DNA of 64,000 nucleotides from the NCBI GenBank assembly GCA_963965975.1, contig OZ014413.1, positions 6,951,501 to 7,015,500 of the forward strand, given 5' to 3'. This stretch comes from Xestospongia bergquistia (Eukaryota > Porifera > Demospongiae > Haplosclerida > Petrosiidae). Within the stretch, counting starts at the first letter, position 1. The number at the start of each line of letters is the position of its first letter. Shown piece by piece: positions 1 to 12,929 of this stretch. The translations under genes were made by a program, and so were the position numbers. The notes beneath the pieces were generated by a model. That model was not told the origin of the DNA. It searched no databases and saw only the letters and a list, made by a program, of their open reading frames with translations.

Positions 1-651
1 ATAAAATGTTATTACTAGATGAAAAAAATTTGCAGAAAAAATGTCATTTCTACAATTTTTTCCAAAATTTAAAGCAATTTTGCATAAAATAAATTGTAAT
101 TGTAAACTCTCCGATGAAAATACAAAAGGTTTTCATAAATACCTACTAACTTTTTTGCATAACAATTACTAAAAACAAGCAAGCTGGGCATGCTAATTAC
201 TCAGAAACAACTTTTTCCTGAAAACAGTTAGCATGGAATTAATTATAGTGCAGGCTATAGTTACAAACATTATGAGAACATAATAATATATATATTACCA
301 CTTTCGTTGCAATGGCAGGAGGCACTGTTGTTATTGTAGTAGGAATAGTTCCGCTCTACTTTTTTTCTGAAAAGAAAACATAAGTAACTTTCAATGAAGC
401 ATCTAACAATGGTAATTTCATTTGTGAGAATCGAATCAAGAAAATAGGCCTCTAATTTTCCTGCTCTAATGAGGAAGATAGTTGCTGTTTTGTTGTTATT
501 GTTGCTGTTCCAACAATTCCCTCTACATCTGCTACATAAGTTAATTATTAGCTAAGCTCGCAGAACTATATTTGCATATGACAACATTTACTTCACAATT
601 TCTTTTTAGAGCAACATCAGCTGAGATAAAAGACAAGATTTGCATGCTCAT
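1..651. other. AT-rich stretch without recognised gene
   Basis: No long reading frame, RNA gene or repeat was recognised here. It is simple AT-rich sequence that ends where a 300-bp direct repeat starts. Confidence 0.5.
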
Positions 652-960
652 TGTTGGATTAAATTAAGAAGACGTCTTTATGGTCGTTGCTTCCACTTGA
701 CTGGAGTAATATAGGAACAATCACAGGCTTATTAAATGTAACTACTAGTTTGGTAGTGCTTGATGCCTGTATCCAATAGTAACATTCTACCAAGCTATCA
801 AGTGAGCATAAAGCATAATCTCTCCCTAGTGATACCACACAACAAGGTAATATGTTGACATAAGAAGTTTTATATAAGTATGTTGATAAATAAGCTCCTT
901 AAAGTTTTATTTGATTAATGAGACCATGTGAAGTTAAAGTATATTAATTCACTACTTGTC
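652..960 (+). repeat. LTR-like direct repeat, copy 1
   Basis: This segment recurs with scattered substitutions at 3020-3334. It starts TGTTG and contains a TATA-like stretch (ttatataag) and a polyadenylation-like gataaata. The two copies flank a decayed Ty3/gypsy fragment in direct orientation, as LTRs would. The right end is ragged and I could find no matching target-site duplication. An LTR is the best guess, but a non-autonomous repeat inserted twice is possible. Confidence 0.5.
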
Positions 961-1000
961 AGTGTGGTTTGGCTATTCTAATAGAAACAATAAACTCAAT

Positions 1001-1005
1001 AATAT

Positions 1006-1058
<53 letters not shown>
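1001..1058. repeat. (TA)n microsatellite
   Basis: An almost uninterrupted TA dinucleotide run directly before a dispersed repeat. The copy of that repeat at 30.5 kb is also preceded by a long dinucleotide run. Confidence 0.95.
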
Positions 1059-1059
<1 letters not shown>

Positions 1060-1760
1060 TTTTATTAAATGCTTCATAGTCCGTGTCGAAACTATTAAGA
1101 GTGAAACTTTATCAAAACAAACAAGTATCTTGTTACGTGTGTCTCTCCTCCTCATTGACTACGCATGTATTATTTGTCGGAAATATGACGATTGTATTTG
1201 ACCTCTTTATTAGTTAAAAAAAGAAATTTTTATAATGCTGCGAGGCCTGTCACTATGAAATTTAAAATAGGACTGTCTTACACAACACATTCTTGTCCTC
1301 ATCATTTAAGTAGGCCTGTATCATGCTACTTTGAAGATATGCTTTGAACTTTGCAAAGCTTTGTAAATCGTCAGTGTTTCTTTTTCATTGTTATTTTCAT
1401 TTCATTTCGAAAAAAAAACACTCAATAGAGCGTATATGATAATACAGCATGACATGGTTAGTGGAAGGGTTGATAAATAATATGTCATAAATATAATTTT
1501 AAAAATTGAAAATTAAGAATGGATTAGATATTCTATATATAATTATGCATCAGCTTCAATAACCTCCATTGAAAACCCATCTAATTTATTTGGTAAGTTA
1601 GTTGCTGTCTTCAACAAAAATCAGTATAGACGGTCGACCATTAAAATCAATATCCAAACCTTTGACACCACCTGTCTTGGTGGACAAACTCTGACAGTGT
1701 TTCTTGAGGGTGACATTGATCTCATTGTCAAAAGTATCTTTAGTATCGATAGGATTTCTC
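1060..1760 (-). repeat. Dispersed repeat, copy 1, with short conserved reading frame
   Basis: This stretch matches 30465-31240 over most of its length, for example the shared cactatgaaatttaaaa and ggatttctccat blocks. On the minus strand at about 1617-1750 it can be read as a short peptide containing KDTFDNEINVTLKKHC. The other copy reads KDTFESDIYITLMKHC, so the differences are mostly conservative. Both frames soon end in a stop. The segment may carry the last exon of an unknown or transposon-borne gene. No family was recognised. Confidence 0.5.
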
Positions 1761-1869
1761 CATTTGTAATAACATGGCTATCAGTGTTGCTCACATAATG
1801 TACAATGAATAAAGCCAAATCTTGAGCAATCACTTTAGGCAAACGCCTTCTGCAATTGTCCATTGTTTC

Positions 1870-2990
1870 AAATTTAATTAACATGTGGATCTACCAAACT
1901 GGTTAATCTGTTGCCATTTGTATGCTTAACTCAAAACTTTAAGATAATACCATTGATTTGAGGACCAACTAAATAAAATGGTTAGAAACAGACTAGTGTG
2001 CTGTATTAACGTAAAAACATACAATGGTGTCTACACCAAGAGCCAGATCTAACATATAAGATAGTTCTTTGGATGGCATAACCAATGAAAATGACAGCTC
2101 AGGATATTAACGATCTTCGGAAACAACTACCAACTCCTACAACAGTGCAATATATGCAAGAACAAAAACCTAAATTCTTATTGTGCTATTGATGTGATAA
2201 CAAGTCAACAAAAGAATGTGTCCTTTGTTCCTGTTGCGAAAATTGATAACAATATATCACGTTTGAAGTGACTAAAAGGTGATATCAACAATGCTTCACA
2301 GGCAGACTCATACACATTACCTCACGTTGATGACCTTTTTGCAACTATCTCAGTTGGTACCATTTTCTCAAAATTTGATCTAAGTCAAGCATACAAGCAG
2401 GTTGCTACTTGATGATGACCTGAGGATATACACAAGAATCAATACCTATAAGGGATTTTTCACTATCACAGATTGCCTTTTAGCATTTCCACTGCACTAT
2501 CTTTGTTTCAATGTACCATGGAGAGTCTTTTACAAAGACTAATGAAGTCTTTGTCTGTATGAATGACATCCTAGTGGCTGTTGTTAATGAATAAGATAAT
2601 TTTTAAAAAGTTCTACATATATTAGATCTGCTGGAGTGTCCTGATGAAGTCAAAATGTGTATTAATGTCAGAACACAGTACCAAAATGGAAAGTGCAGAT
2701 CCCCTATGACATCTTTTAGACAATGTTGCCATAGCACTACAGATAAAAACAAAAAAACACCATACTTTAAGAGTTCGTTGTCTGGTTCAAACAGGATTGA
2801 CTATCAATGACCCTGAGCCTGAAATTTACAAAGTTAACTAACAGCTAATATTAAACATTGTCAAAAGTTTGCAGTGAGAGGTTGTTTGTATGCAACAAAT
2901 TGTCTGCCCTGACAAGTAGATTCCTGTCACTTTAACAAGCATTACTAAACCCCTCTCATATAAAGAGAAAAAATTCTGACCACATTAAAA
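1870..2990 (+). pseudogene. Ty3/gypsy polyprotein remnant 1
   Basis: Conceptual translation around 2330-2580 gives a reverse-transcriptase fragment of Ty3/gypsy type (FSKFDLSQAYKQ, then a GFF..YRLPF-like stretch and a degraded FQ..ME region). It is broken by stops and small indels. A piece resembling the integrase C-terminal region follows at 2830-2960, so most of the RNase H and integrase core is deleted. The block at 1876-2290 is repeated at 3950-4200 in the second copy. It is dead; the calls rest on motif similarity only. Confidence 0.65.
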
Positions 2991-3019
2991 TGTTAAAAGA
3001 CAAGTTATGGTATACTCAA

Positions 3020-3334
3020 TGTTGCATTAAATTAAGAAGACGTCTTTATGGTCATTGCTTCCACTTGACTGGTGTAATGTAGGTACATTACAGGCTTCTT
3101 AAATGTAACTACTAGTTTTGTAGTGCTTGATGCCTGTATCCAATAACAATGTTCTATCAAGCTATCAAGTGAGCATAAAGCATAAACTCTCTGTAGTGAT
3201 ACCAAACAGCAAGGTAATATATTGACATAAGTAGTGTTATATAAGTATGTTCATAAATAAACTCCTTAAAGTTTTATTTGATTACTGAGACCACGCAAAG
3301 TTAAGATACATTAATTCACTACTTGTCTTCTACA
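3020..3334 (+). repeat. LTR-like direct repeat, copy 2
   Basis: Second copy of the 652-960 segment, in the same orientation. It extends a few bases further and ends ttctaca, an LTR-like CA end. It sits directly after gypsy remnant 1. Confidence 0.5.
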
Positions 3335-3899
3335 TTGTTTACTGACTATTCTTTAACTTGTTTATATTCCTTTTCTTGTTACACTGTGTAGGCACTATTG
3401 ATCCAGATGAAATATTTCTGTTATATTTTTCTGATATATTTTTGATGCCATTGAAGTTGAAATCCTGCAAAAGCTAATCAGCTCCTTTCTGCTAAAATGA
3501 TATCAACAATTTTAAAAAAGTTGTACAAAGTATGAGTGGTAAGCCTTATGACATAGCAAATAAAGTAGGTAATGTGATGACATTTGAAAAAGGGAATATT
3601 GTTTGCTTTATTGTTGTATCTAACATTTATAACAAAAAAAATATATAGTGTACTACATCATGACTTGTAATTTCCTGTTTGTAGTTTTTAAATCTTGTGT
3701 CTAATATGATTGTAAAGTGAACTACTTATACCTTTATTACTAGTCATAATATATTCGACAATGATGATAAGTCTATATCTGATAACGAGATATGCCAAGG
3801 TCTCTGCTTTTACTTCCAGTACTGAAACATGGAAATTGTATTCAGAATTGCTTGGGTTTTATTTTAATTGAAATAATATTGAGAATCCAGGGTAGAAGT

Positions 3900-5530
3900 G
3901 ATCCAATGTGATGAATTAAACCAAATCCTGAGCAATAACTTCAGTCAAACCCCCTCTCCAATTATCTATTGTTTCAAATTTAATTATGATGTGGATCTAC
4001 CAAACTGGTAAATCTGTTGCAATTTATATGCTAAACTCAAAACTCTAAAAGAATACCATTTATTTGGGGACCAACTAAAACAAAATGGTTATAGACAGAC
4101 TAGTGTGCGGTATTAACGATAAACACATACAATGGTGTCCTTTGTTCCTGTTGTGAAATTGATAACAATATATCACGTTTGTAGTGACTAAAAGGTGATA
4201 TCAACCAGGCTTCACAGGCCATTACCTCATGTTGATCACCTCTTTGCAACTATCTCAGGTGACACCATTTTCTCAAAATTTGATCTAAGCCAAGCATACA
4301 AACAGGTTGCTACTTAATGACCTGAGGAAATACACAAGAAATAATACCCATAAGGGAATGTTTCAGTATCATTCAAACATGTTCAAACAGGTTTGACTAT
4401 CAATGAAATTTACTCTCATTTTCACTGCTACACAGAATTAAGTGTGCTGGATAGGTATATACTTTGCGGATCACAGGTTGTTATTCCTGTGGAAGGGAGA
4501 GAAAATATTCTCAAACCTCTGCATCAGATGCACACACAAGACTGAGCAAGATGAAGTTTGGCTTGTTAATACATATGACGGCGAAGTTTACACTCAGACA
4601 TTGAGGCTGAATTTAAACATTGTAAGTTTTGTCAACTACATCATTCTGTGCTGAGTAATGCTCCTTTCTACCCCTGGGAATTTTCCATCAACCATTCGTA
4701 AGAGTACATATTTCACATTGGTCCTTTTTAGGAAAACTATATTTCTTGCAAATTGGTGCCCTTTCTAAATGGATAAAGGTTCATGCTGTTCCCTCTATCA
4801 CTACTGTAACTACCACTGAGAATTATATTTTTTACTAATGGTATTCCAGAACAATTAGTATCTAATAATGGGTTCATTAGCCAGCAATTTTCGTTCTTCA
4901 AGAATATAAAATGGAGTAAAGCATATCATTACTTCTCCTTATCAACTCAGCTCAAACGGTCTGTCTAAGCATGGTGTAAAAAATGGATTTGTAAATTAAA
5001 AGGTCATATTCAGACAAGAATTTCAAATTATTTATTTAGGTATTGGATTACTACTACACATAGTATTATTGGTGTCTCGCCTGCTGAATTGTTGATGGGT
5101 TGAACACTCTATACTCATCTAGATTTACTCCATCCTGATACATCTCATAAATTTTGCATGAAACAAGATAAATTGACAGCTAATATTAAACATTGTAAAA
5201 AATTTGTAGTTGGAGGTCGTTCATATGCAAAAAACGTCTCTGCCCTGAAAATAGATTCTTGTCACTTTAACACGTATTACTAGACCTGCGAGTATACAAC
5301 TTCTGACCACATTCAATGTTGTCACATTGATTAACTTCAATATCGATATACTTTAGTGACAATTCAGAATCAGATGACTTCAATATTTGGACTTTTCAAT
5401 GATTTGCACCAACTACTAACTTTCAACAATCTCATCATCCAAAACCTCCCCTTATCATTCTGTTAGGAACCGAAAACATGTCAATCAATATGGTCCATAC
5501 TTTTCAATTTAAAAAGGGAGGAATATTGCA
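3900..5530 (+). pseudogene. Ty3/gypsy polyprotein remnant 2
   Basis: A second gypsy relic. A short reverse-transcriptase piece (FDLSQAYKQVAT) lies near 4270-4310. Integrase follows: a pre-integrase region near 4460-4600, a zinc-binding-like HCKFCQLHH near 4617-4645, and core-like segments at 4690-5110 (SKWIKVHAVPS, GIPEQLVSNNG, IIGVSPAELLMG). All are interrupted by stops and frameshifts. A purine run at 5511-5523 (aaaaagggaggaa) is in the place of a polypurine tract, suggesting a 3' LTR began near 5525. A stretch near 5550-5590 resembles 3640-3680. Confidence 0.7.
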
Positions 5531-5914
5531 ACTAAACATTTTTAAATATTAATATGTAGTGCATTACATCATGACTTGTAACTTCCTGTTTTATTTCTTT
5601 ATATTTTTAAGTTAGTTATTTTGTAGCATTCTAAGTCTTTTAACCCTTCAACTCAGCATTTCTGCAGGTGTGTCAATTATTGCAACACGAGCATTGTTTA
5701 AATTGCCTTGTCATATAATCTATGCTTTAGTTTTGTTATCATTTTGTGTATGTATTTGAACATTTATGGTCTCTTAACTAGTCACTTAGAATGTCTAAGG
5801 TCTTTACTGAAAATGTATGTGTGCAATGGATGGCTGTTTACACCGTAATAATCAATATACTTGTCTTATAAATGATTTTCTTAGCTTAGTGTGATTATAG
5901 ACATGTTCATACAG

Positions 5915-5916
<2 letters not shown>

Positions 5917-5971
<55 letters not shown>
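5917..5971. repeat. (TA)n(TG)n microsatellite
   Basis: A TA run passing into a short TG run. The stretch from 5530 to about 7220 around it holds no gene I can recognise; two plus-strand frames of 78 and 68 codons look like chance. Confidence 0.9.
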
Positions 5972-7227
5972 ATTTTTGTAGCATTATGTATGTTGTGTGT
6001 TAAATTATGCATCTAACCTTTGCTAATATAATGTATGTTACCCAGATCTATATCTATATCTATGTGTATTTATAATTATTATACATTATTGTACAAGGGT
6101 TTACTTTTGAAATAAAATGATTACTAGTATTTCATAGGATCAACATATGTATAATACAACTCAAAAAAAGGTAGTACACACATTGCCAATTCATATTGCT
6201 TGTATTGGTATGTGGTTGTTTAGTTGTTTTTCTATCATTTCATTTTTTGTTACTACAGACTATACCCTCATGTTGGGATGATTTCCCAGATGGAGATGGT
6301 GATAATTTTTTTTCAAAAAGTGGTGTTCATAAAGTCAAGCAGTAGAAAACTAAAATAAGGTTGGAGATGATAAACCAGAAGTAATATTGATGCAAGCTTG
6401 GGTAAGCATTGCTATTGCTACATTAATTCTGAATTGTAGGTAAGTTAGATGCTTATTTTCTTGAGATGACAAGGATATTGACATTGATGATGGCCAAATC
6501 AAATAGTTAGAAGATTGCATGTTTGTATCACTTCATTGTCCTATGATTGAATCCATAACATGCAAGTAACTAATCACTCTTATTTACTCGTCCCATATTG
6601 TTGTTTGCACACATCAACCATCTCAGGTTTCTGTACATTTTCTTTTCCAGTTGTTGAAGAGTTTGATCTACGGCTCTTTCTTACCATTTTGTTATCATGG
6701 ATTATACTTAAAATTGTGATGATTCTTTTGTCCTTTCATTACAAACCAAGTAAACTGTTGCCTAAATGTTCTGTTCTAAATTCTCATTTTTCATAGTTAC
6801 TTTAATCTTCTGCCCATTTCTACTTTTCCAATTAGGAGGCATCCTTTTGCTATCCTTTCATGTTTTATACCTGAGCTATAAAACACAGGCACCAAATCCT
6901 GCCAATTTCATTTCCAGAAAGAGGTTAGAAATAGTATAGTAATTATCCATGTCAATATGATGGCTAGTTTCTGTCTTGGCTTTGTGACAGTTCACTGTAA
7001 AATTGGAGGTGTCATCGCAACACCATGGTGTCAAACTGTATGGTCTTACATTAGCACCTGCATGCTACTGTAGCACTTTGGTGCTATGTCAGCAGACTCA
7101 GCACCAGACTATCTTATTACAGCACTGCTTTTGTGTGTCAAAATTCAGTAAAATGCTATGCAATGTAATGTTCATTGTCTTACAGCTAGATGTCAAGAAT
7201 TGTCTTTAAAAAGTATAATAATAACAA

Positions 7228-7507
7228 CTAAACTATATTATATTTAAGCACAATATAAAAAGAAGTTTCATATGTGTCAGAATTAGTTAATGAATACAGT
7301 CTGTAAACACGAAAATCTTGTATGTCAGTAGACCAAATGAAGTATATTTGTTTAGTTTTCTGGACTACAAATGCATGCCTGTGTTCACTAAAAAATAAAG
7401 TCTGAAGAAGACGTATTTGTAATAGTACTTCATTTGATACAATGTACACATCAGATATTTGTCCAAATGTTAATCCATCACAGTCTGCACCAAGAACGAT
7501 ACATGCA
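7228..7507 (-). pseudogene. C-terminal fragment of unknown, possibly transposon-encoded protein
   Basis: A minus-strand frame stays open for about 90 codons up to a stop at 7228. It can be extended upstream of its first ATG to read ACIVLGADCDGLTFGQISDV, continuing with a hydrophobic core and ending in YIVLKYNIV. From memory it resembles the C-terminal domain of large animal proteins often carried by DNA transposons; this is weak inference. Upstream sequence is not open, so it is either a last exon or a fragment. No name is assigned. Confidence 0.35.
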
Positions 7508-8352
7508 CTATCTTCTCATTATTTCACTCACATTAAAAAAGCTATCAAATTCTTCATCTTCACGTCATCATAAAACATTTCATTAGTTATTACAAAGTCA
7601 AGTACTTTTTTGCATTGTATATGGCCATTATATATGCTGTTGCAACAATATCACTGCAAGTTATAAACAGTAACTATGCAAGCAGCCTCTAAGCATGTAA
7701 ATATGCATACTGCATTTAATTAACGTGGGCGTAGCACATATAATTATGCACTTTGTGGTCAAAGGGTTAACTGTTGTCCTAGTTTTGTTGTAAGCAGGGA
7801 CTTACTTATACCTTACTACTAGTCATAACATTTATAAATTTTGTGATAATGATAGCTTGATCAAGCTAACCATCACAATTGTTATATAATTTAGTAGCTA
7901 TTTATGTGACTCACCTGAGCTGCCAAGTCGACTCTCAGTTTGAAAAACTTGTTACATTGGTATGTTCATATTTCAGCCTGGGCAATAAGGTTAAAGCAGA
8001 AATTTGAGCTGATCAGTCCTTTTGTTATGATCCATAATGTATAACCAATGAATTCTTTCTCTTTATACTATATGAAGGCAAATGCACATATTAATGAAAC
8101 AACAGAAGCATAACTTACCCACAATTCTCTAATTATTACCTTTGCCATTACTGACAGTCTTCAATAGATGGGGTGGGTCAACTAGAAAGTACAAGTTTAT
8201 ATATACAACATATAGATTGACAGTCTTGTGTAACATATGACTTGGAGCCTGGTTGATGGAGTCAAAGAGTTGTTGATTAGCAGCTAGTCCATAACAAGGC
8301 TCTCTGTTAAGGAAGTTTAATCAGTAAGTCTGTCAAAACACATATATAATGA

Positions 8353-9187
8353 TCAATGTATTACTGGTTTTGATGATGTAGTCATTGTAGTCGTTCTTCT
8401 TTTCTGGTGTACATAGGAAACAATAAATGGTGTGGCTTTGAGGATGACTGCTGTCTGCATCCTTTCCTTTGTCTGCATAAACATATTAAAATCATCTGAT
8501 TTAGTTAATGCCTGACAGTATTCAGTACACATATCACAATGATTAATATTTGTTTCTGAACCAAAATAATTACGTATCAGAGAAAGCATAAAGTCGTAAT
8601 CATCACACCTTATAATAACATGATCTACATCATGGAAGATCTCACAATGAGTACTTATAGAAAATGCTATGTCAACACCAAAGCACAAACATTATGTATA
8701 TAACTGAAATATTCCTAATAATCTTTTTTCTATGGATTATTGGAAGAATCAACATAGGCAACAATGTTCTATACCTCATCTACAAATGTAATAATTACAT
8801 GATATGGAGACCTAATGAAATCTTCCATTCCTCAACATACCCATGCCAGCTTAGATCTTGTTGCATAGCTAAGGTACAATTTACTGGATATCTACAGTAG
8901 TTCATTCAACTATTAAAAAGACTAGTAGATCATTGTTCAGTTCATCAGTCACTTCAATCCACCCTATATAATATACATGTTTATTATAATAGACTACTGA
9001 AATGTATTATATACCTTGAGAAAGGATTCATCTAGCTTTTAGTCTCCCTTCCAGTTGATAAAAAGTTTACAATAGGCTCATTTTCAAATGACTCCAGAGG
9101 AAATAATATTTTAAATGAAACTCTACATTCATTTTTTTGCCTGAATTCATTTTTTGCTGGACTTAAAGTCCATATCCCATGGCATAC
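8353..9187 (-). CDS. Candidate multi-exon gene, Cys-containing exons, unknown function
   Basis: Three minus-strand stretches look coding and have plausible acceptors. First, 9187-9032 follows a strong pyrimidine tract and ctgcag, and reads VCHGIWTLSPAKNEF onward to a stop. Second, about 8887-8800 follows ctactgtag and reads YPVNCTLAMQQDLSWHG. Third, about 8664-8353 follows ttgacatag and reads a hydrophilic peptide with paired Cys (HCDMCTEYCQ) to a stop. The stop closing the first stretch means these may not form one transcript. Exon joining, start and function are all unproven. Confidence 0.3.
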
Positions 9188-9289
9188 CTGCAGAAGAGAG
9201 ACTGTCAATGTTACTGTAAAATGTGACCTAAAAAGGACTGATGCAACTACATTTGTACAAAACGTCACACGAAAATGTGATTGATTATA

Positions 9290-10715
9290 ACAATAGATGG
9301 TGTTATCCATTGGCAAGGGAGGTAGACAAAATAATACTTCAACAACTGGTTTAAGATCACAGTTACCAAATGATTAAACCAATAGGGAATAGTATACTAT
9401 TAAGTTTTATGTATCTAGCTTCTCTTCATCACTTATATCACATTCAACAATTAATTATGTTCTTTTAAAAGGAGGCAAAGTCATTATAGCTAACACTCAC
9501 CAATAAATGATATCTGGAGCTTCGTGATTATTCGTTTCAAATTTATATCATGAATTAGGGAGAAATGATGAGCAAGTTACGTCAACAATAGGAGAATATC
9601 AACTAACTCAGAAAGAGATTGTACCCAATCTTTCCCTTAGCAAAGAAAGAATTAACTATTTCTATAATGCTTTAACAATGCAATCACGTGATTCGTTTCC
9701 AAGACCGTGCTAAATAACTATATTTTTAGAATCTTACCATCATGCAGTTGTGTGTTTCCATAGTTACAGCACACACCCATTAATGCAGCAGGTGACTAGC
9801 TGCTGTCGCTGACAAAGGAACTAGTTGATTTTACAAATTAATTTGCTTTAACATATTACTGTTTTTATTACCTGTAATAATTGGTATATTAGGCCTAGTG
9901 ATTATATATAATATTATAAAGCTAATAACTAAAGGAATATTAGTGTAAATATTACACTAACCACAATTAATGAGGAAGAAGACATCGATACTGGTGTTAG
10001 GACACTATGGAAAAAGCATCACAGCACACAATTAGTTATGAAGATGACTCAAACATTATAAGCAACAATTCACATATATTAGACTGAGTTTTGTCTTCAT
10101 ACTTTTTCTATTGTGCGTTTATAATATTTTTCACCTTGGTTATTTCTCTTTTGCAAATTAATGTTTCATCTTGTTAACTCTATTGAGCTTCAGTAATTAA
10201 GTCATCATCAATATCATGATGTGAATTTGTAGTATTTCACTAACGTCATAATGTAATGACAATATGGTGTTGTAATATGATATAAAAATATAATTTGTAC
10301 CATCTAAAACACGTGCACATCAATATCGTTTGAAATAGATATTTCATTAAAATGCTAGCATCATTATATATATTAAGCTATGTAGTAGTAGCAGCATCAA
10401 TTCAATACAAGTAATAACAAATTCTAAAATGAAAGTTGATGTAGGAATGATAATCTCAGAAAGAAAAGAAACAAAGTAGAGATGACCAAACAAATCCATT
10501 AAATTTCATATAATATTATTGTAATTAGCCACACCTTACAACATGATGGTTTTGTATATTTATTTATTGCAGTACCTGAACTTTGCAGCTTTCCCTTGTT
10601 ACAAGTAGACATGAGAGCATGTATATAAGTCTATATTGCTTGCATAGACTTGTTACCTATGTTCGCATGATTTAAGTACTTGACAATAAGAAAGGGCGTT
10701 ACAAACAAATGGTTT
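9290..10715. other. Gene-poor AT-rich stretch
   Basis: No supported gene. A near-palindrome (ttagtgtaaatattacactaa) lies near 9940-9960, and dispersed AT-rich sequence fills the rest. Confidence 0.4.
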
Positions 10716-10719
10716 GTTG

Positions 10720-11110
10720 TTTAAGCACTAGATTCAACACAATTAACATTCAAGGAGCCACAACAATTATCTATATATAAGTCCTAAAGCAATTGCAAAA
10801 GCTATGTGCAGTACTAATTAATGGGAGAAAAGAAAGAGGAAGAAGAAAATTTGAATATTTGACTAACTCCTAGTTATCATCTAATTAAAAACCAATTGTT
10901 ATGGTTTAGTATGTGGGAAGTGGGTGCTTAAATAAGCCTGTACAATATTTTAGCAGTTATTGGAAAGCCTCATAGCGTAATAGATATAATCATCACTTTC
11001 GTCTTTGTCTATTCTATATATATATATATATAAAGCTACTATGATAAGTACATGAGTTGTTTTTAGCAATTTTATTGATTTTCAATTGTATAACTAACAG
11101 TTAACACTAT
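10720..11110 (+). pseudogene. Relic of a POT-gene upstream region
   Basis: This stretch matches the sequence upstream of the POT gene at 24366 and of its inverted copy. Shared landmarks are the agctatgtg segment, the purine-rich aagaggaagaag tract, ctaactcctagttatcatct, and gtgggtgcttaaataa followed by acagttat. No POT coding sequence follows; a different duplicated block starts at about 11110. It is an orphaned promoter fragment. Confidence 0.6.
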
Positions 11111-12660
11111 GTTTATGTGTGTGTGTGCATGTTTGTTCGTTGATTTGAGTCTATTAACTGTCTGTGACTTTTTGAACAATATGAATCTCATATTATTATT
11201 GGATATATGATAGACAATTGGTGTGCTAACTTATTAATTTCATATTTCGAAGACTAGTAGTATGATGTTTAGAATATGCTGAACAATTAGATAACATAAA
11301 TGGATTTTACAAATTTAAGAGTGCTACACAAAATGAGTCCATGAGATTAGTAACTATAACCACACTTACCCTGACTTTCCCATGATATTTAACCAAATGA
11401 AACATTACATACGACATTATTGTATCTGCTCCATAATCCTGTGCTTCAAGGCTTTAGTAAAATGACCTCTCGTGATGAAAGGACTGTTCATATGTAGCAC
11501 AACAACAATTCCTCTACCATCTAGGACCACACCCATTATAGATTTTTGAGTCAATTGGCCGTACGGACGAACAAAGTATCTAAAATTCAGCACAAAGTTG
11601 GATCACCAGATATCATAGTTCCAACATTAGACACACTACATCACAAGTCTCTACTTGAGGTAAACAACTTTAATCATTATGTTATTAACAATTTAAATTA
11701 TATTCTTAGATATTGTAGGTTGTGTGGTTAATTTTTCGATCCTACTACACTTAAACCTTTATTAAAGATATTTGATCATTATTGTGAATATCCTCTTACA
11801 CCTAATAGTGTAGTAATGGCTTATATAACTTGGTATAAGTGTCTAGTATTGTTCTGTGATGAGATTAATCTAGCCAATTTAGTCAAATATGGTAAGTTGA
11901 TTATATTATTTGTATAATATATAGTGATATAGTCTGTTATTACTGGACACTATCAGGACAAGCCTTAATATGAAGGTATCTTCAACATAGAAATTATATA
12001 ATACACTAAAGTATTATGATAGGGCTAGACTTAATAAATATGTTAGAGGGTGTTATTAATTCTGAATACCTACTACATGCATCCTTTATTGAACAGTTCA
12101 AATTAAGGTAATTATAATATTAATAGTATCTTTTTAATAGTATTGCTTTTATAAACATTACTAATATGTTTCTCTATTATTTTTATTATTAAATTATTAC
12201 TTGAAAAGTTGTTCTATTTTATAGAAAGTTATGTTATTCTCACATGAAATTATTGAACATGTGGATTTTATAGAACTTCTGATCATATCTGGATAACACT
12301 AGAGAAAATACTGTTTGTAGGACGTTTTAATCCACCCAATGATCCCGGGGGAAAAAACTGTCTCGTAGGTAATTAATGAACACTAAATCATATGCATGAT
12401 TATCGTACTCTCTTCTAGTTCTCTATGTCATGTTCCAGTAGGGTATATAGATTATGGTGGTCTTATATCACTAAATACAAAATTATGGTACAATTAATTG
12501 TGCCATGTTCAGAATAGTCCATAATATCTGCGATGCTTTATAATCTTTTGGCGTCTCCCCTGTTGATTGACTGGTATGAATACGTGATAATGAAGATAAG
12601 ACTTTTTCAGAATAGGTAAGTCATGTAACTTGTCTTTGTTGATCATGTGATAGTCATGTG
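11110..12660 (+). repeat. Segmental duplication block, copy 1
   Basis: Homologous along most of its length to 40750-42320. Landmarks are the gtttgttcg/tgtttgtgc stretch, ctgactttccca, attgtaggttgtg, tgttattaattctgaata followed by ctactacatgcatcc, and catgtggcccagatgtttta. In both places it precedes fragments of the large membrane-protein family. No intact coding frame was recognised; a 61-codon frame at 11546 is not conserved in the other copy. Confidence 0.7.
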
Positions 12661-12779
12661 GCCCAGATGTTTTAGTCACAGGATACCCTGTTTTGTCATA
12701 TGACTTCTGTCTGATTGATATATGATTTGTTTGTTCTGATTATGCAGTGATCATGTAATGGATTGTCCTTATCATGTGA

Positions 12780-12915
12780 TAGTCAAATATTTGTCATGTG
12801 AAATAACGTGATTGTCATAATTTTGAGCATGTGATTATCATGTGATCTGGTATCATTTGTTACATTAGTGAGGATCATTGGTCATTGTACATCATGTACT
12901 CTGGGTTTGCAGTAG
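12780..12915 (+). repeat. Direct repeat with clustered CATGTGAT-type motifs
   Basis: Repeated at 13886-14002. Both copies contain gtgaaataa.gtgattgtcat, atgtgattatcatgtg, ctggtatcatttgtta and gtactctg.gtttgcag. Preceding sequence (12640-12780) carries more tcatgtgat elements. Confidence 0.7.
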
Positions 12916-12929
12916 ACCAAAAACTTACT

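Noticed and set aside
956-1201. Overlapping frames on both strands across the TA run
   Set aside because: They are mainly Ile/Tyr repeats from the (TA)n microsatellite; no conserved protein content.
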